A stretch of DNA of 63,418 bases, taken from the NCBI RefSeq assembly GCF_030269485.1, contig NZ_BSTL01000013.1:256522-319939 (forward strand), written 5' to 3'. A program made the position numbers and the translations under genes. Shown one piece after another: positions 55,263 through 63,418 of this stretch (its first letter is position 1; each line of letters begins with the position of its first letter). This DNA is from Actinoplanes sp. NBRC 103695 (GTDB lineage: Bacteria; Actinomycetota; Actinomycetes; Mycobacteriales; Micromonosporaceae). The notes under the pieces were generated by a model. It worked only from the letters and a program-made list of their open reading frames with translations, was not told where the DNA came from and ran no database searches.

Positions 55263-58200
55263 ATGAGAGTAAGAGCCCTCGCGGCTGCGCTGGTGGCAGC
55301 GCTCGGCACGAGCATGTTCCAGGCATTACCGGCGTCCGCGGCCGAGCCGGATTCCGGCAAGATCGAGCAGACCCTGAAGGACCGCTTCCGCACGCAGCCG
55401 TCCTCCGACTTCTGGATCACCTTCAAGACCAAGGCCGACCTCGGGCCGGCGCAGAAGATCGCCGACTGGACCGCTCGGGGTCAGTTCGTCTACGACGCGC
55501 TGGCCGCGTCGGCGAAGGACTCCGTGGCGTCCGTCTCCCGTGATCTCGATCGGGCCGGCGTCAAGTACACCTCCTACCCGATCGTCAACGCCGTGCTCGT
55601 CAAGGGCGGCACCCAGAAGCTCGCCCTCGACGTGGCAGCGGATGTCCAGGTCGCCGAGATCCACGCGACGCCGCAGGTCGCGCTGGTCGATCCGGTGGAC
55701 GAGAAGCTCCCCGCCGACCGGTCCGCCCGGCCCAAGCCGAAGGCCGCCGGTGCGGACGACACCGTCACGTGGGGCCTGGAGGCCATCCACGCCCCGCAGG
55801 CGTGGGCCATGGGCGCCACCGGCGCCGGCATCACCGTGTCCAACGTCGACTCGGGCGTGCAGTTCGACCACCCCGCTCTGGCGCGCCAGTACCGCGGCGT
55901 GAAGCCGGACGGCACCGTCGACCACAACTACAATTGGATGGCCACCCGGGGCTCGTGCACGGGCGAGCCCTGCGACGACAACGGACACGGCACGCACACC
56001 ATGGGCACCATGGTCGGCGCCGACGGCACCGACCACGTCGGCGTCGCGCCGGACGCGCGGTGGATCGCGACGGACGGCTGCTGTTCGGACACCGGCGTCG
56101 AGTCGCTGCTGGGGTCCGGCTGGTGGCTGCTCGCACCGACCGACCTCCAGGGGAACAACCCGGACCCGTCCAAGCGCCCCCACGTCATCAACAACTCGTG
56201 GGGTCAGAACCTCGAGAACAACTTCAACGACTTCTTCCAGGCCGTCGACGAGGCGTGGAATGCCGCGGGCATCTTCAGCACGTGGTCGTCGGGGAACAGC
56301 TCACCGTTCGCGCCCTGCGACACCGTCTCCACGCCCGGCGCCGCCGAGAGCGCCTACTCCATCGGCGCCTACTCGGAGGACGGCACGCTCGCGTCGTTCT
56401 CCCGCAAGGGCGAGGGCGAAGGCGGCCGGATCAAGCCCGAGATCTCCGCCCCGGGTGTCGGCGTCCGCTCGTCGTACCCGGGCAACGGCTATGCCGACCT
56501 GTCCGGCACGTCGATGGCGGCACCGCACGTCGCCGGCGCTGTCGCGGCGCTCTGGAGCTACGACCCGACCCTGATCGGGCAGGTCGACGAGACCCGCCGC
56601 CTGCTCGGCGAGTCGGCCGTCGACGTCGACGACACCGAGTGCGGCGGCACCGCTGAGATCAACAACAAGTACGGCGAGGGCCGGCTCGACCTCGTCCGCC
56701 TGCTGGAGCTCGCACCCCGGAAGGGCGGCACCCTTACCGGCGTCGTCACCGCCGACGGCGCCCCTGTCCCGGCCGCCGACGTGACGATCAGCGGGCCGTT
56801 CAGCCGGTCGATCGGCACCGGCTCCGACGGCAGGTTCACGACGAACCTCCCGGTCGGCGACTACAAGCTCAGCACCAAGGTCTTCGGCTACCTGACCGCG
56901 ACCGCTGACGTCACCATCACCCTCGGCCAGGACACCTCCGTCACGCTGCCGCTCACTGCCGCCGTGAGGCACGACATCAGCGGCCGGGTCGTCGACGACA
57001 AGAAGCGGCCCGTCCCGAACGCCGACGTCTCCATCAAGGGCACGCCGCTGAAGCCGGTCCGCACCGACGCCGACGGCGCGTTCACGATCGCCGCTGTCCC
57101 CGAGGGCGCGTACGGTCTGGCCGTCGAGCCCAACGCCTGCTTCTCGCCCAAGACCATCCCGCTGACCGTCGGCGCGCAGAACGAGCCGTCCGAGATCCCG
57201 GTCGGGCTCATCGTCGACGAGGGCGGCTACAGCTGCGCCGTCTCCGAGGGCGAGTACCTGCGCGGCACCGAACCGGTCACCTTCGGCAGCGGTGTGTGGG
57301 CCACGGTGAAGCTGCCGTTCCCGATCGCGCTCTACAACGGCAGCCACGACACTCTCGGCGTCGGCCGGCGCGGTGTCATCGCCCCGGACGGCAGCACCGG
57401 ACCCGGCTACGGCGGTGCGGGCATCTTCCCGCTCTACGTCGAGAGCCCGGTCGAGTTCGCCCCCGGCGGCGGCATCTTCACGGCGGCCACCAAGGTCAAC
57501 GGTGAGGACGCGTTCGTCATCGAGTACCGCAACGCCAAGCTCTGGGCCTATCCGACCCGGTCGGAATACACCGAGCCGGTCAACTTCTCGGCCACGCTCA
57601 CCCGCTCGGGCACCATGATCTTCGGGTACGGCGACGGCATCGGCACCGACGACCCGGTGACCGCCGGCGTGCACGCCATCACGGGCATCCAGGGCTGGGC
57701 CGGCGTCGACGGCATCCGGTTCTCCGACCATGCCCCGGTGCTGCACGACGGCATGATCGTCACCTACGACATGCCGGACTTCGGGTACCTCGACGCGACC
57801 GTCGTCGACCAGAACGACGGGCTGCCGGTCGCCGGCGCGAAGGTCTCCTTCAGCAACGAGAACGGGCTCGTCGAGACCGTCACCACCAACGGAACGGGCA
57901 TCGTGCACCGGCAGCTTCCGGTCGGCGGTTACACCATGACGGTCGAGGCGCCGGACTACACGACCGCCGCGTACCCCTTCTCGCTGACGGAGCTCTACGC
58001 GAAGGCCAGGATCGACGCACGTCTGACCACGGGCGCCGCCGGGCTGAAGGCCGACGGCCTCGAAGCGCTGCTGGGCACCGACCAGAACGGCGTGGGCTCG
58101 CTCACGCTGACCAACAACGGATCCGCCCCTCTCACGTACGACCTGGGCGAAGCCGCGCGGCACCCCGAACTCGACGCCGCCGGCGCCACCGCGCGCACCG

Positions 58201-61200
58201 GCACGGGTGCGGCCAGCACGATCGACCTCGCCGCGTGGAAGGCCGGCGCGAGCGGCATGACGCCGTCGAACGTCGACGGCAAGGCTGCCACGTCGAGCGC
58301 CACTTCCAGCGTCACCGAAGCGCAGGCGGCCGCCAAGGTCGGCGCGACCTCCGGCGGCGACGTCATCACCCGGATCCCCATCCCCGGCACGATCGCGGAG
58401 AAGGAGCCCTCCGGCATCGGGTACGACGGCGACGTCTGGGTCCACGACTACAACGCCCGGACCAACACCGCCTACACGGTGACGGGCAAGAAGACCGGGA
58501 AGGTCTTCGACGCGTCGTGGAACCCCGCGTACCGGGCGTTCGACATGGCCCTGGACACCAGGACCGGTGACATGTGCCAGATGGAGGACAGCCCGGCCAG
58601 CTACATCCACTGCTTCAACACCGAGACCGGCAAGGAGACGAGGCAGATCAAGGGTGACTGGTCCACGCTGCAGCTGACCGGTCTCGCCTACAACCCGAAG
58701 CAGGACGTCTTCTACGTCGGCGGACGCCGGAACGGCATGATCGGGACCGTCGCCGGTACGTCGCACGACAACCCGGGCGCGCTCCTGTCCTTCTGCGCCC
58801 CGCCGCTGCCCGAGGTGATGGGCCTGGCCTACAACCAGGCGTCGGACACGATCTGGTACACCGACCTCACCTCGAACCGGCCCACCCGCCTGTTGCAGGT
58901 CGACCCCGACGACTGTTCGCTGGTGAACGCGTGGTGGTTCCCCGGCCAGAAGGCGGGGCTGGGCGGCGGCCTCGAGACCGACGCCACCGGTGCGCTGTGG
59001 GCGGCGGACCAGATCGCCGACGACGTCGTGCTCGTCGACGTCGAGGACGACCTGATCACCGACCTGCCGTGGCTGTCGCTCTCCTCGACCGGCGGCACCC
59101 TCGCCCCCGGTCAGTCGACGACCGTCAAGGTCTCGATCTCCTCGAAGGATGCCAAGCCCGGAGTCCAAGGCGCGAACATCGTGGTCCGGTCCGACTCCGG
59201 ACGTCAATCCAAGAGCTACGTCCCGGTGACGCTCACGACCACGAAGTACCAGGTGGGCGTCAACGCCGGCGGCGCCAAGCTCACCGACGGTTCCGGCTAC
59301 ACCTGGTCCGCCGACCAGGCCGCCGGCCGGAAGTCGTGGGGCTACGAGGGCGAGACGAAGGTCGCCTTCACGAAGTCCCCGGTCGCCGGTACGACGGACG
59401 ACGCCCTGTTCCAGTCGCAGCGCACCACGGCGGACAAGAAGCTGTTCTACCGCTTCCCGGCGGCGCCCAAGGGCACCTACGCGATCGACTTCGGATTCGC
59501 CGAGATCGCCAAGGCCGACAAGGGGAAGCGGGTGTTCGACGTCCTCGTGGACGGAGCGCTGACGGACTACGCGTACGATCCGAGCGCGGCCGTGGGGCTG
59601 AACACCGCCGACTGGCGCAAGGCCGTCGTGAAGCACAAGGGCGGTCCGCTGACCGTGGAGCTGCGAGGCTCGAAGGGCCTGAAGGCTCCGAGCATCGCCG
59701 CGCTGCGTCTGACGCTCGACCCGCGCGCTGACAAGGCGGAGCCGGAGGACCAGCCCGAGCAGCCGGACCCGGGTCCGGTGCCGGTGGCCCCCGCCGGTCG
59801 CTCGTACACGATGAAGGTGACCGACGGGCTCTACCGCCAGGGCACGACGGAGTCCGGCTGGCACGGCGACGACCTCTGTGGCGTGCTGTGGTTCAGCGAC
59901 GACTACCTCCAGCCGTTCTACGACGGCGCCTGGGACGGCGTGTGCGTGACGACGAACGGCACGCTGGTCTTCGACCGCGCCAGCTCGCTGGGAAGCAACA
60001 CGGCACTCCCGTCCGCGTACCCGATGGACGCGATCTACCCGTTCTGGGACGACCTCATCGTCGACGACGAGGCCGGCATCTACTTCGGCACGACCGAGGT
60101 GGACGGGGTGGCGGCCCAGGTCGTCGAATGGCGCAACGTCGCCTTCTACAGTGACCAGAAGGCTCGCGTGAGCTTCTCGGTCACCCTGATCGCCGACGGA
60201 CGGATCCAGATCGGGTACGGCGACGGCGTCGGCGGCGACAACCCCCTCACCCGGGGTTCGTCGGCGACGGTCGGCGTGGAGAGCCTGAACCGCAACCCCG
60301 CGGCCCAGTACTCCTTCAACCAGCCCGTCCTGACGGCCGGCCTGGGGCTGGAGTACAGCCTCCCGGCATCGGGCACGATCGAGGGCACGGTCACCGACTT
60401 CAACGATGGCAAGCCGATCGAGGGCGCGGTCGTCACACTCCAGGGGCGCGTCATCACCACCGACGCGAAAGGCCGGTGGAAGGCCCAGGCACTGGTCGGC
60501 GAGAACACGGTGCAGGTCTCGTCGCCGAACTACGTCACTGCCAGCCAGCCGGTGACCATCGCCAGGAAGGACCAGGCGGAGGTGATGGACACGGCGCTGA
60601 CCACGGGCATCGCCACCGTCACCGGTGGCGACCTCGACTGGCTCCTCGACAAGGGCCAGAAGGCGACGGCCGACGTGACCGTCACCAACAGCGGCTCCGC
60701 CCCGCTCGAGGTGCGGGTCAGCGAGCAGAAGCGCACCGGCGACGGCGGGCACGAGGCCGCCGACCTTCCGTGGCTGACCCTCACGGGCGCGGCCGCGACC
60801 GGCACGGTCAAGCTCGCGGCCGGCACGTCGACAACGGTCACGGTGACGGCCGACAACGCCGGCATCAAGCCCGGCGTACGCGTCGGGGACGTGCTCGTGG
60901 CGTCGACCACCGGCAAGGGCGAGGCACAGTTCAGGCCGGTCCGTCTGGCGACGTCGGCCTACTGGAAGGGCGTCGACGCCGGCGGCTCGGGGCACGTCGA
61001 TGCCGAGGGCTTCTTCTGGTCGCCCGACCAGGCGCTCGGCTCGAAGCAGTGGGGCTACGTCGGCGGCGAGGTGCGCACCACCAGGGCCGACATCGCCGGC
61101 ACCGAGGATGACGCGCTGTTCCGCACCCAGCGGACCGGCGAGACGTTCAGCTACGTGTTCAAGGACGCCCCCGCCGGGACGTACCGGATCAGCCTCGACC

Positions 61201-61436
61201 TGGCGGAACTCCAGAAGGTCAAGCCCGGCAAGCGCGCCTTCGACGTCCTCGCCGACGGCAAGGTCGTGCTCCACGACCACGACGTGCAGGCGAAGGTGGG
61301 CGCGCTGGCCGCGGACGTCAACAATGTCACCGTCGAGCACACCGGTGGCGACCTGACGATCGTGTTCAACCGTGAGAAGGGCGAGGCCGACCCGATCCTC
61401 AACGCCCTGAGGGTCCAGGAGGATCCGCGCCTCTGA
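55263..61436 (+). CDS. giant secreted subtilisin-like protease with duplicated modules
   Basis: A 2057-residue exported S8 peptidase. Signal peptide MRVRALAAALVAALGTSMFQ with ASA site; propeptide-like I9 region to about 160; catalytic triad D196 (NVDSGVQFDHP), H242 (NGHGTHTMG) and S417 (SGTSMAAPHVAG). Behind it come two carboxypeptidase-regulatory-like repeats (about 490-650), a large beta domain, a propeller-like region (about 1035-1265), then twice a module with a beta sandwich (LPWLSLSSTGGTLAPGQ; LPWLTLTGAAATG) and a malectin-like domain (GYTWSADQAAGRKSWGY near 1345; GFFWSPDQALGSKQWGY near 1915). Lysine is more frequent than in neighbours. AAGGGACCCCC precedes ATG 55263. Likely degrades or modifies extracellular or surface protein, with sugar-binding modules for docking. 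Confidence 0.93.
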   Translation: MRVRALAAALVAALGTSMFQALPASAAEPDSGKIEQTLKDRFRTQPSSDFWITFKTKADLGPAQKIADWTARGQFVYDALAASAKDSVASVSRDLDRAGVKYTSYPIVNAVLVKGGTQKLALDVAADVQVAEIHATPQVALVDPVDEKLPADRSARPKPKAAGADDTVTWGLEAIHAPQAWAMGATGAGITVSNVDSGVQFDHPALARQYRGVKPDGTVDHNYNWMATRGSCTGEPCDDNGHGTHTMGTMVGADGTDHVGVAPDARWIATDGCCSDTGVESLLGSGWWLLAPTDLQGNNPDPSKRPHVINNSWGQNLENNFNDFFQAVDEAWNAAGIFSTWSSGNSSPFAPCDTVSTPGAAESAYSIGAYSEDGTLASFSRKGEGEGGRIKPEISAPGVGVRSSYPGNGYADLSGTSMAAPHVAGAVAALWSYDPTLIGQVDETRRLLGESAVDVDDTECGGTAEINNKYGEGRLDLVRLLELAPRKGGTLTGVVTADGAPVPAADVTISGPFSRSIGTGSDGRFTTNLPVGDYKLSTKVFGYLTATADVTITLGQDTSVTLPLTAAVRHDISGRVVDDKKRPVPNADVSIKGTPLKPVRTDADGAFTIAAVPEGAYGLAVEPNACFSPKTIPLTVGAQNEPSEIPVGLIVDEGGYSCAVSEGEYLRGTEPVTFGSGVWATVKLPFPIALYNGSHDTLGVGRRGVIAPDGSTGPGYGGAGIFPLYVESPVEFAPGGGIFTAATKVNGEDAFVIEYRNAKLWAYPTRSEYTEPVNFSATLTRSGTMIFGYGDGIGTDDPVTAGVHAITGIQGWAGVDGIRFSDHAPVLHDGMIVTYDMPDFGYLDATVVDQNDGLPVAGAKVSFSNENGLVETVTTNGTGIVHRQLPVGGYTMTVEAPDYTTAAYPFSLTELYAKARIDARLTTGAAGLKADGLEALLGTDQNGVGSLTLTNNGSAPLTYDLGEAARHPELDAAGATARTGTGAASTIDLAAWKAGASGMTPSNVDGKAATSSATSSVTEAQAAAKVGATSGGDVITRIPIPGTIAEKEPSGIGYDGDVWVHDYNARTNTAYTVTGKKTGKVFDASWNPAYRAFDMALDTRTGDMCQMEDSPASYIHCFNTETGKETRQIKGDWSTLQLTGLAYNPKQDVFYVGGRRNGMIGTVAGTSHDNPGALLSFCAPPLPEVMGLAYNQASDTIWYTDLTSNRPTRLLQVDPDDCSLVNAWWFPGQKAGLGGGLETDATGALWAADQIADDVVLVDVEDDLITDLPWLSLSSTGGTLAPGQSTTVKVSISSKDAKPGVQGANIVVRSDSGRQSKSYVPVTLTTTKYQVGVNAGGAKLTDGSGYTWSADQAAGRKSWGYEGETKVAFTKSPVAGTTDDALFQSQRTTADKKLFYRFPAAPKGTYAIDFGFAEIAKADKGKRVFDVLVDGALTDYAYDPSAAVGLNTADWRKAVVKHKGGPLTVELRGSKGLKAPSIAALRLTLDPRADKAEPEDQPEQPDPGPVPVAPAGRSYTMKVTDGLYRQGTTESGWHGDDLCGVLWFSDDYLQPFYDGAWDGVCVTTNGTLVFDRASSLGSNTALPSAYPMDAIYPFWDDLIVDDEAGIYFGTTEVDGVAAQVVEWRNVAFYSDQKARVSFSVTLIADGRIQIGYGDGVGGDNPLTRGSSATVGVESLNRNPAAQYSFNQPVLTAGLGLEYSLPASGTIEGTVTDFNDGKPIEGAVVTLQGRVITTDAKGRWKAQALVGENTVQVSSPNYVTASQPVTIARKDQAEVMDTALTTGIATVTGGDLDWLLDKGQKATADVTVTNSGSAPLEVRVSEQKRTGDGGHEAADLPWLTLTGAAATGTVKLAAGTSTTVTVTADNAGIKPGVRVGDVLVASTTGKGEAQFRPVRLATSAYWKGVDAGGSGHVDAEGFFWSPDQALGSKQWGYVGGEVRTTRADIAGTEDDALFRTQRTGETFSYVFKDAPAGTYRISLDLAELQKVKPGKRAFDVLADGKVVLHDHDVQAKVGALAADVNNVTVEHTGGDLTIVFNREKGEADPILNALRVQEDPRL

Positions 61437-61453
61437 GTCAACCCACCAATGGT

Positions 61454-61489
61454 CAGAGCCTCCCCGGCAAAGTCGCCGGGGAGGCTCTG
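61454..61489 (+). terminator. strong hairpin terminator of the protease gene
   Basis: A perfect 15-bp stem (61454-61468 with 61475-61489, core GCCTCCCCGGC) and a 6-nt loop start 18 bp after the stop codon, followed by CACGG rather than a U-tract. Confidence 0.9.
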
Positions 61490-61493
61490 TCAC

Positions 61494-61568
61494 GGAACTT
61501 GCAACCTGCAAGATGCGGAACTTAACCCCCTCAAGATGCGGAAAATATTCCCTGCAAACGCGGAACAA
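61494..61568 (+). promoter_or_regulatory. four iteron-like repeats, about 23-bp period, over the ATPase promoter
   Basis: The core GGAACTT or a variant recurs at 61494, 61517, 61540 (GGAAAAT) and 61562 (GGAACAA), with spacing 23, 23 and 22 bp. Units share CCTGCAAGATGC or CCTCAAGATGC before the core. The last copy ends 3 bp before the -10 box TAGCCT. Spacing of about two helical turns with four copies suggests cooperative binding of one protein, possibly an autoregulatory site. Confidence 0.75.
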
Positions 61569-61570
61569 GG

Positions 61571-61576
61571 TAGCCT
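61571..61576 (+). promoter_or_regulatory. -10 box of leaderless promoter
   Basis: TAGCCT (TANNNT) ends 7 nt before ATG 61584 and supports this start among several in-frame candidates. Confidence 0.6.
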
Positions 61577-61583
61577 GGCAGAG

Positions 61584-62864
61584 ATGGACGGATCTCTTAC
61601 CGGCATAGCTCCGCGCCAGCTCACGGAGGTTTTGGCCCGCCGCCTGACCGAGGAGCCGGCGCTCGTTCTCAACGGTCCACGGACCGTCGGGAAAAGCACC
61701 CTTCTCCATGAGCTCGCCGCCCGCCTGGGACGACCCGTCATCGACTGCGACGATCCCTCCACGCGCGCTGCGGTCCGCGCCGATCCCGGCCGATTCGTCA
61801 GCGGCCCCAGCCCGATCCTGATCGACGAATACCAGCACGTACCGGATCTGCTCGGTGCGATCAAGGCCGAGCTGAACCGGGACCTGAGTCCGGGACGCTT
61901 CGTCCTTGCCGGATCGACGCGATACACCACCCTTCCCGAGGCGGGGCAGGCGTTGACCGGCCGAGTCGACGTCTTGGACGTCCTGCCCCTGACACAGGCC
62001 GAGATCGACGGAGCGGCCGACGGCTCCCTGGTCGGCAGCCTGCTCGACGGCGCTGATGTGTCGCACGGCTCCACACCGTCCACGACCACACGCGACGAGT
62101 ACGCCCGCCGGATCACGTCGGGCGGGATGCCTGTCGTGTTGCGCCGGCCTCCGGGGCGGTCGCGATCGCGCTGGTTCGCGAACTACCTGGAACTGGTCAT
62201 CGAGCGCGACGTTCTGGAACTGAGCCGGGTACGTCAGCGAGAAATGCTGCCGAGACTGCTTCGCGTCGTGGCCGCGCGGTCCGGTCAGATCCTCAACATC
62301 GCCAGCACAGCCTCGGCAGTGGGGATGGAGAAGTCCGGCGCCGAGAACTATCTGAAGCTCCTCGATGCCGTCTTCCTGGTTCAGAGACTTCCCGCCTGGG
62401 GAACGACGCTGGGCTCCCGGGTGGCTCGCCAGCCGAAGGCCCACCTGGTCGACTCGGGCGTCATGGCGTGGCTTCTCGGCCTGACGCCGGAGAAGATCGC
62501 CACGAACGACCCGGCCGCGTTGACGGAGTACGGCCATCTGGTGGAGACGTTCGCCGTGGGCGAGATCCTCCGGCAGGTGACCTGGTTGGACTCACCGGTC
62601 GCGGTCGGCCATTTCCGCACGTCCGACGGCCAAGAGGTCGACCTGATCCTGGAGCGCGACGACGGCATGGTCTTCGCCTTCGAAATCAAGGCCGGCACCC
62701 GCGTCGACCAAGCCGACCTGGCCGGAATCAGAGCCCTCCGCGCCCGCCTCGGCAAACGCCTGGCAAAAGCCATCGTGCTGTACACCGGCGCACTGGCGTT
62801 CCAATTCGACGACGACACATTGGCGCTACCCTTGGACACCCTCTGGTCAAGAGCGTCGTCCTGA
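61584..62864 (+). CDS. AAA-type ATPase with DUF4143 domain
   Basis: A 426-residue ATPase of the AAA_14/DUF4143 kind. Walker A is NGPRTVGKSTLL (near 30), Walker B is PILIDEYQHVPDLL (near 75), sensor FVLAGSTRYT. The C-terminal DUF4143 part (about 210-420) has a winged-helix-like LLRVVAARSGQILNIASTASAVGMEKSGAENYLKLLDAVFLVQRLPAW in parts, and a PD-(D/E)xK-like end: VGHFRTSDGQEVDLILERDDGMVFAFEIKAG. The GQEVDLIL...FEIKAG residues fit a nuclease-type active site seen in this family. Function unknown; roles in defence or toxin-like systems have been suggested for relatives. It is a solitary gene behind a repeat array. Confidence 0.9.
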   Translation: MDGSLTGIAPRQLTEVLARRLTEEPALVLNGPRTVGKSTLLHELAARLGRPVIDCDDPSTRAAVRADPGRFVSGPSPILIDEYQHVPDLLGAIKAELNRDLSPGRFVLAGSTRYTTLPEAGQALTGRVDVLDVLPLTQAEIDGAADGSLVGSLLDGADVSHGSTPSTTTRDEYARRITSGGMPVVLRRPPGRSRSRWFANYLELVIERDVLELSRVRQREMLPRLLRVVAARSGQILNIASTASAVGMEKSGAENYLKLLDAVFLVQRLPAWGTTLGSRVARQPKAHLVDSGVMAWLLGLTPEKIATNDPAALTEYGHLVETFAVGEILRQVTWLDSPVAVGHFRTSDGQEVDLILERDDGMVFAFEIKAGTRVDQADLAGIRALRARLGKRLAKAIVLYTGALAFQFDDDTLALPLDTLWSRASS

Positions 62865-63040
62865 TGACGAAGTCTCTCGATATCTCAAACGTCGGGCCGT
62901 TCTCACCGGTCAGGTAATCGACGTTCTCCTGCCGACGACGTCCGCGCAACGCTTTACCAAGATCATTTCCATACCGATCAGCCATCTCACCGGTCAATTG
63001 CTTTCCTACCCGCGGCTGCACCAGCGCCTATCGATTGACG

Positions 63041-63316
63041 ATGGCGGATCAGGCGAGCGGACGGCAGAATCAGGCCGTGGACGATCTGGCGAATCCCGTC
63101 GCCGCGCGGCTGGCCCGCGAACGCGGCTTCGGCAGCACTACAGAGGTGCACACCGCGCAGACGCGCTACACCTGGGTGCCGGTTGTCTCGATGGCTACCA
63201 CCGGTCTGGCCTTCCTCGTCCTCGCGGTCATTCTGCTCTTGGAGGAGGACGAGATCGTGGGTGGCGTGCTGGCCATGCTGCTGACACTCGGCGTGTTAGC
63301 CTCGACCCTTCGTTAA
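63041..63316 (+). CDS. small two-helix membrane protein
   Basis: A 91-residue protein with a polar N-terminus (about 1-40, ADQASGRQNQAVDDLANPVAAR in part) and two helices (VPVVSMATTGLAFLVLAVILLL and GGVLAMLLTLGVLASTL) linked by EEDEI. Not recognised. TATCGA lies 6 nt before ATG 63041, close to leaderless geometry. TTG 63035 is also in frame. It is the last gene before a possible insertion-sequence end. Confidence 0.65.
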   Translation: MADQASGRQNQAVDDLANPVAARLARERGFGSTTEVHTAQTRYTWVPVVSMATTGLAFLVLAVILLLEEDEIVGGVLAMLLTLGVLASTLR

Positions 63317-63346
63317 GGGGTGTCCAAGGACTGGGCAGAAACGAAG

Positions 63347-63413
63347 AAGTGCCTTCTGATCAGGGAAAATAGGACTTGCTGAGGGTCCAAGTTTCCTGTC
63401 ACGGAAGGCACTT
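63347..63413. mobile_element. possible end of an insertion sequence running off the window
   Basis: AAGTGCCTTC (63347-63356) is repeated inverted as GAAGGCACTT (63404-63413), with an AT-richer centre (GATCAGGGAAAATAGGACTT). Layout, base composition and position right behind a gene resemble the non-coding ends of actinobacterial insertion sequences, perhaps IS1380-like. The transposase would lie beyond 63418, so this is tentative. Confidence 0.4.
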
Positions 63414-63418
63414 GCAGG

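Noticed and set aside
56301..62537. A minus-strand open frame of more than 2000 codons opposite the protease and ATPase genes
   Set aside because: Residue content (Arg, Gly, Val, Asp-rich without domains) is typical of the antisense frame of a GC-rich gene; the plus strand has clear family motifs.
62728..63021. A minus-strand frame behind the DUF4143 gene
   Set aside because: Most of it is antisense to the ATPase gene; the free part has no start signal or recognisable family.
1..63418. CRISPR array, rRNA or tRNA genes
   Set aside because: No regularly spaced repeats with unique spacers, and no cloverleaf or rRNA stretches were seen on either strand.

Overview
The window is very GC-rich, with overlapping start/stop codons (GTGA, ATGA), many GTG starts and many genes preceded by a TANNNT box 6-7 nt before the start codon (leaderless transcription). 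That is typical of actinobacteria. A SpoIIM-like protein, a chemoreceptor (motile spores), paired Ser/Thr kinases and secreted arabinan-active enzymes point to Micromonosporaceae, most likely Actinoplanes or a close relative. The genus call is inference. No rRNA, tRNA or CRISPR array was seen.

Layout. 0-6.3 kb: a tandem-repeat region, a Lys/Ser-repeat membrane protein, a YdeI-like protein, a PASTA-less Ser/Thr kinase, a MerR regulator that lost its effector domain, and a secretion locus with a TasA-like protein and a SipW-type signal peptidase fused to a LamG domain. 6.4-13.1 kb: a Tat-exported nucleotidase and an envelope operon (membrane protein, DUF4129, DUF4350, MoxR ATPase, DUF58). 13.2-18.1 kb: an insert-like block with an unknown pair, an XRE regulator with a Nudix hydrolase, a cut SnoaL gene, and argS behind an arginine-rich leader peptide. 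18.0-20.0 kb: RDD and SpoIIM-like genes that usually belong with the DUF58 operon. 20-25.4 kb: an SDR remnant, small enzymes, a secreted protein, and a chemoreceptor with a PilZ tail.

25.5-41 kb is a glycan region: five GT4-type glycosyltransferases (three tandem paralogues), a secreted glucuronyl C5-epimerase-like protein, two GH43 enzymes (one behind two LacI-type palindromes), a secreted peptidase and a diguanylate cyclase. 41-50 kb: an esterase, glycosyltransferase and Vgb remnants, a TetR/aldo-keto reductase pair with twin operators, a flavin monooxygenase, a WD40 kinase, and a large-subunit catalase behind a SigB/SigF-type promoter. 50-63.4 kb: small stress-type genes, a Uma2 remnant, a LAL/LuxR regulator, a 2057-residue modular subtilase, and a DUF4143 ATPase preceded by four repeats of about 23 bp. 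The last bases look like the edge of an insertion sequence.

The strongest candidates for something new are (1) an arginine-codon attenuator in front of an argS whose HIGH motif is altered, (2) a signal peptidase fused to what looks like its own substrate, (3) the repeat array in front of the DUF4143 ATPase, and (4) an unusual number of genes that carry internal deletions or truncations.
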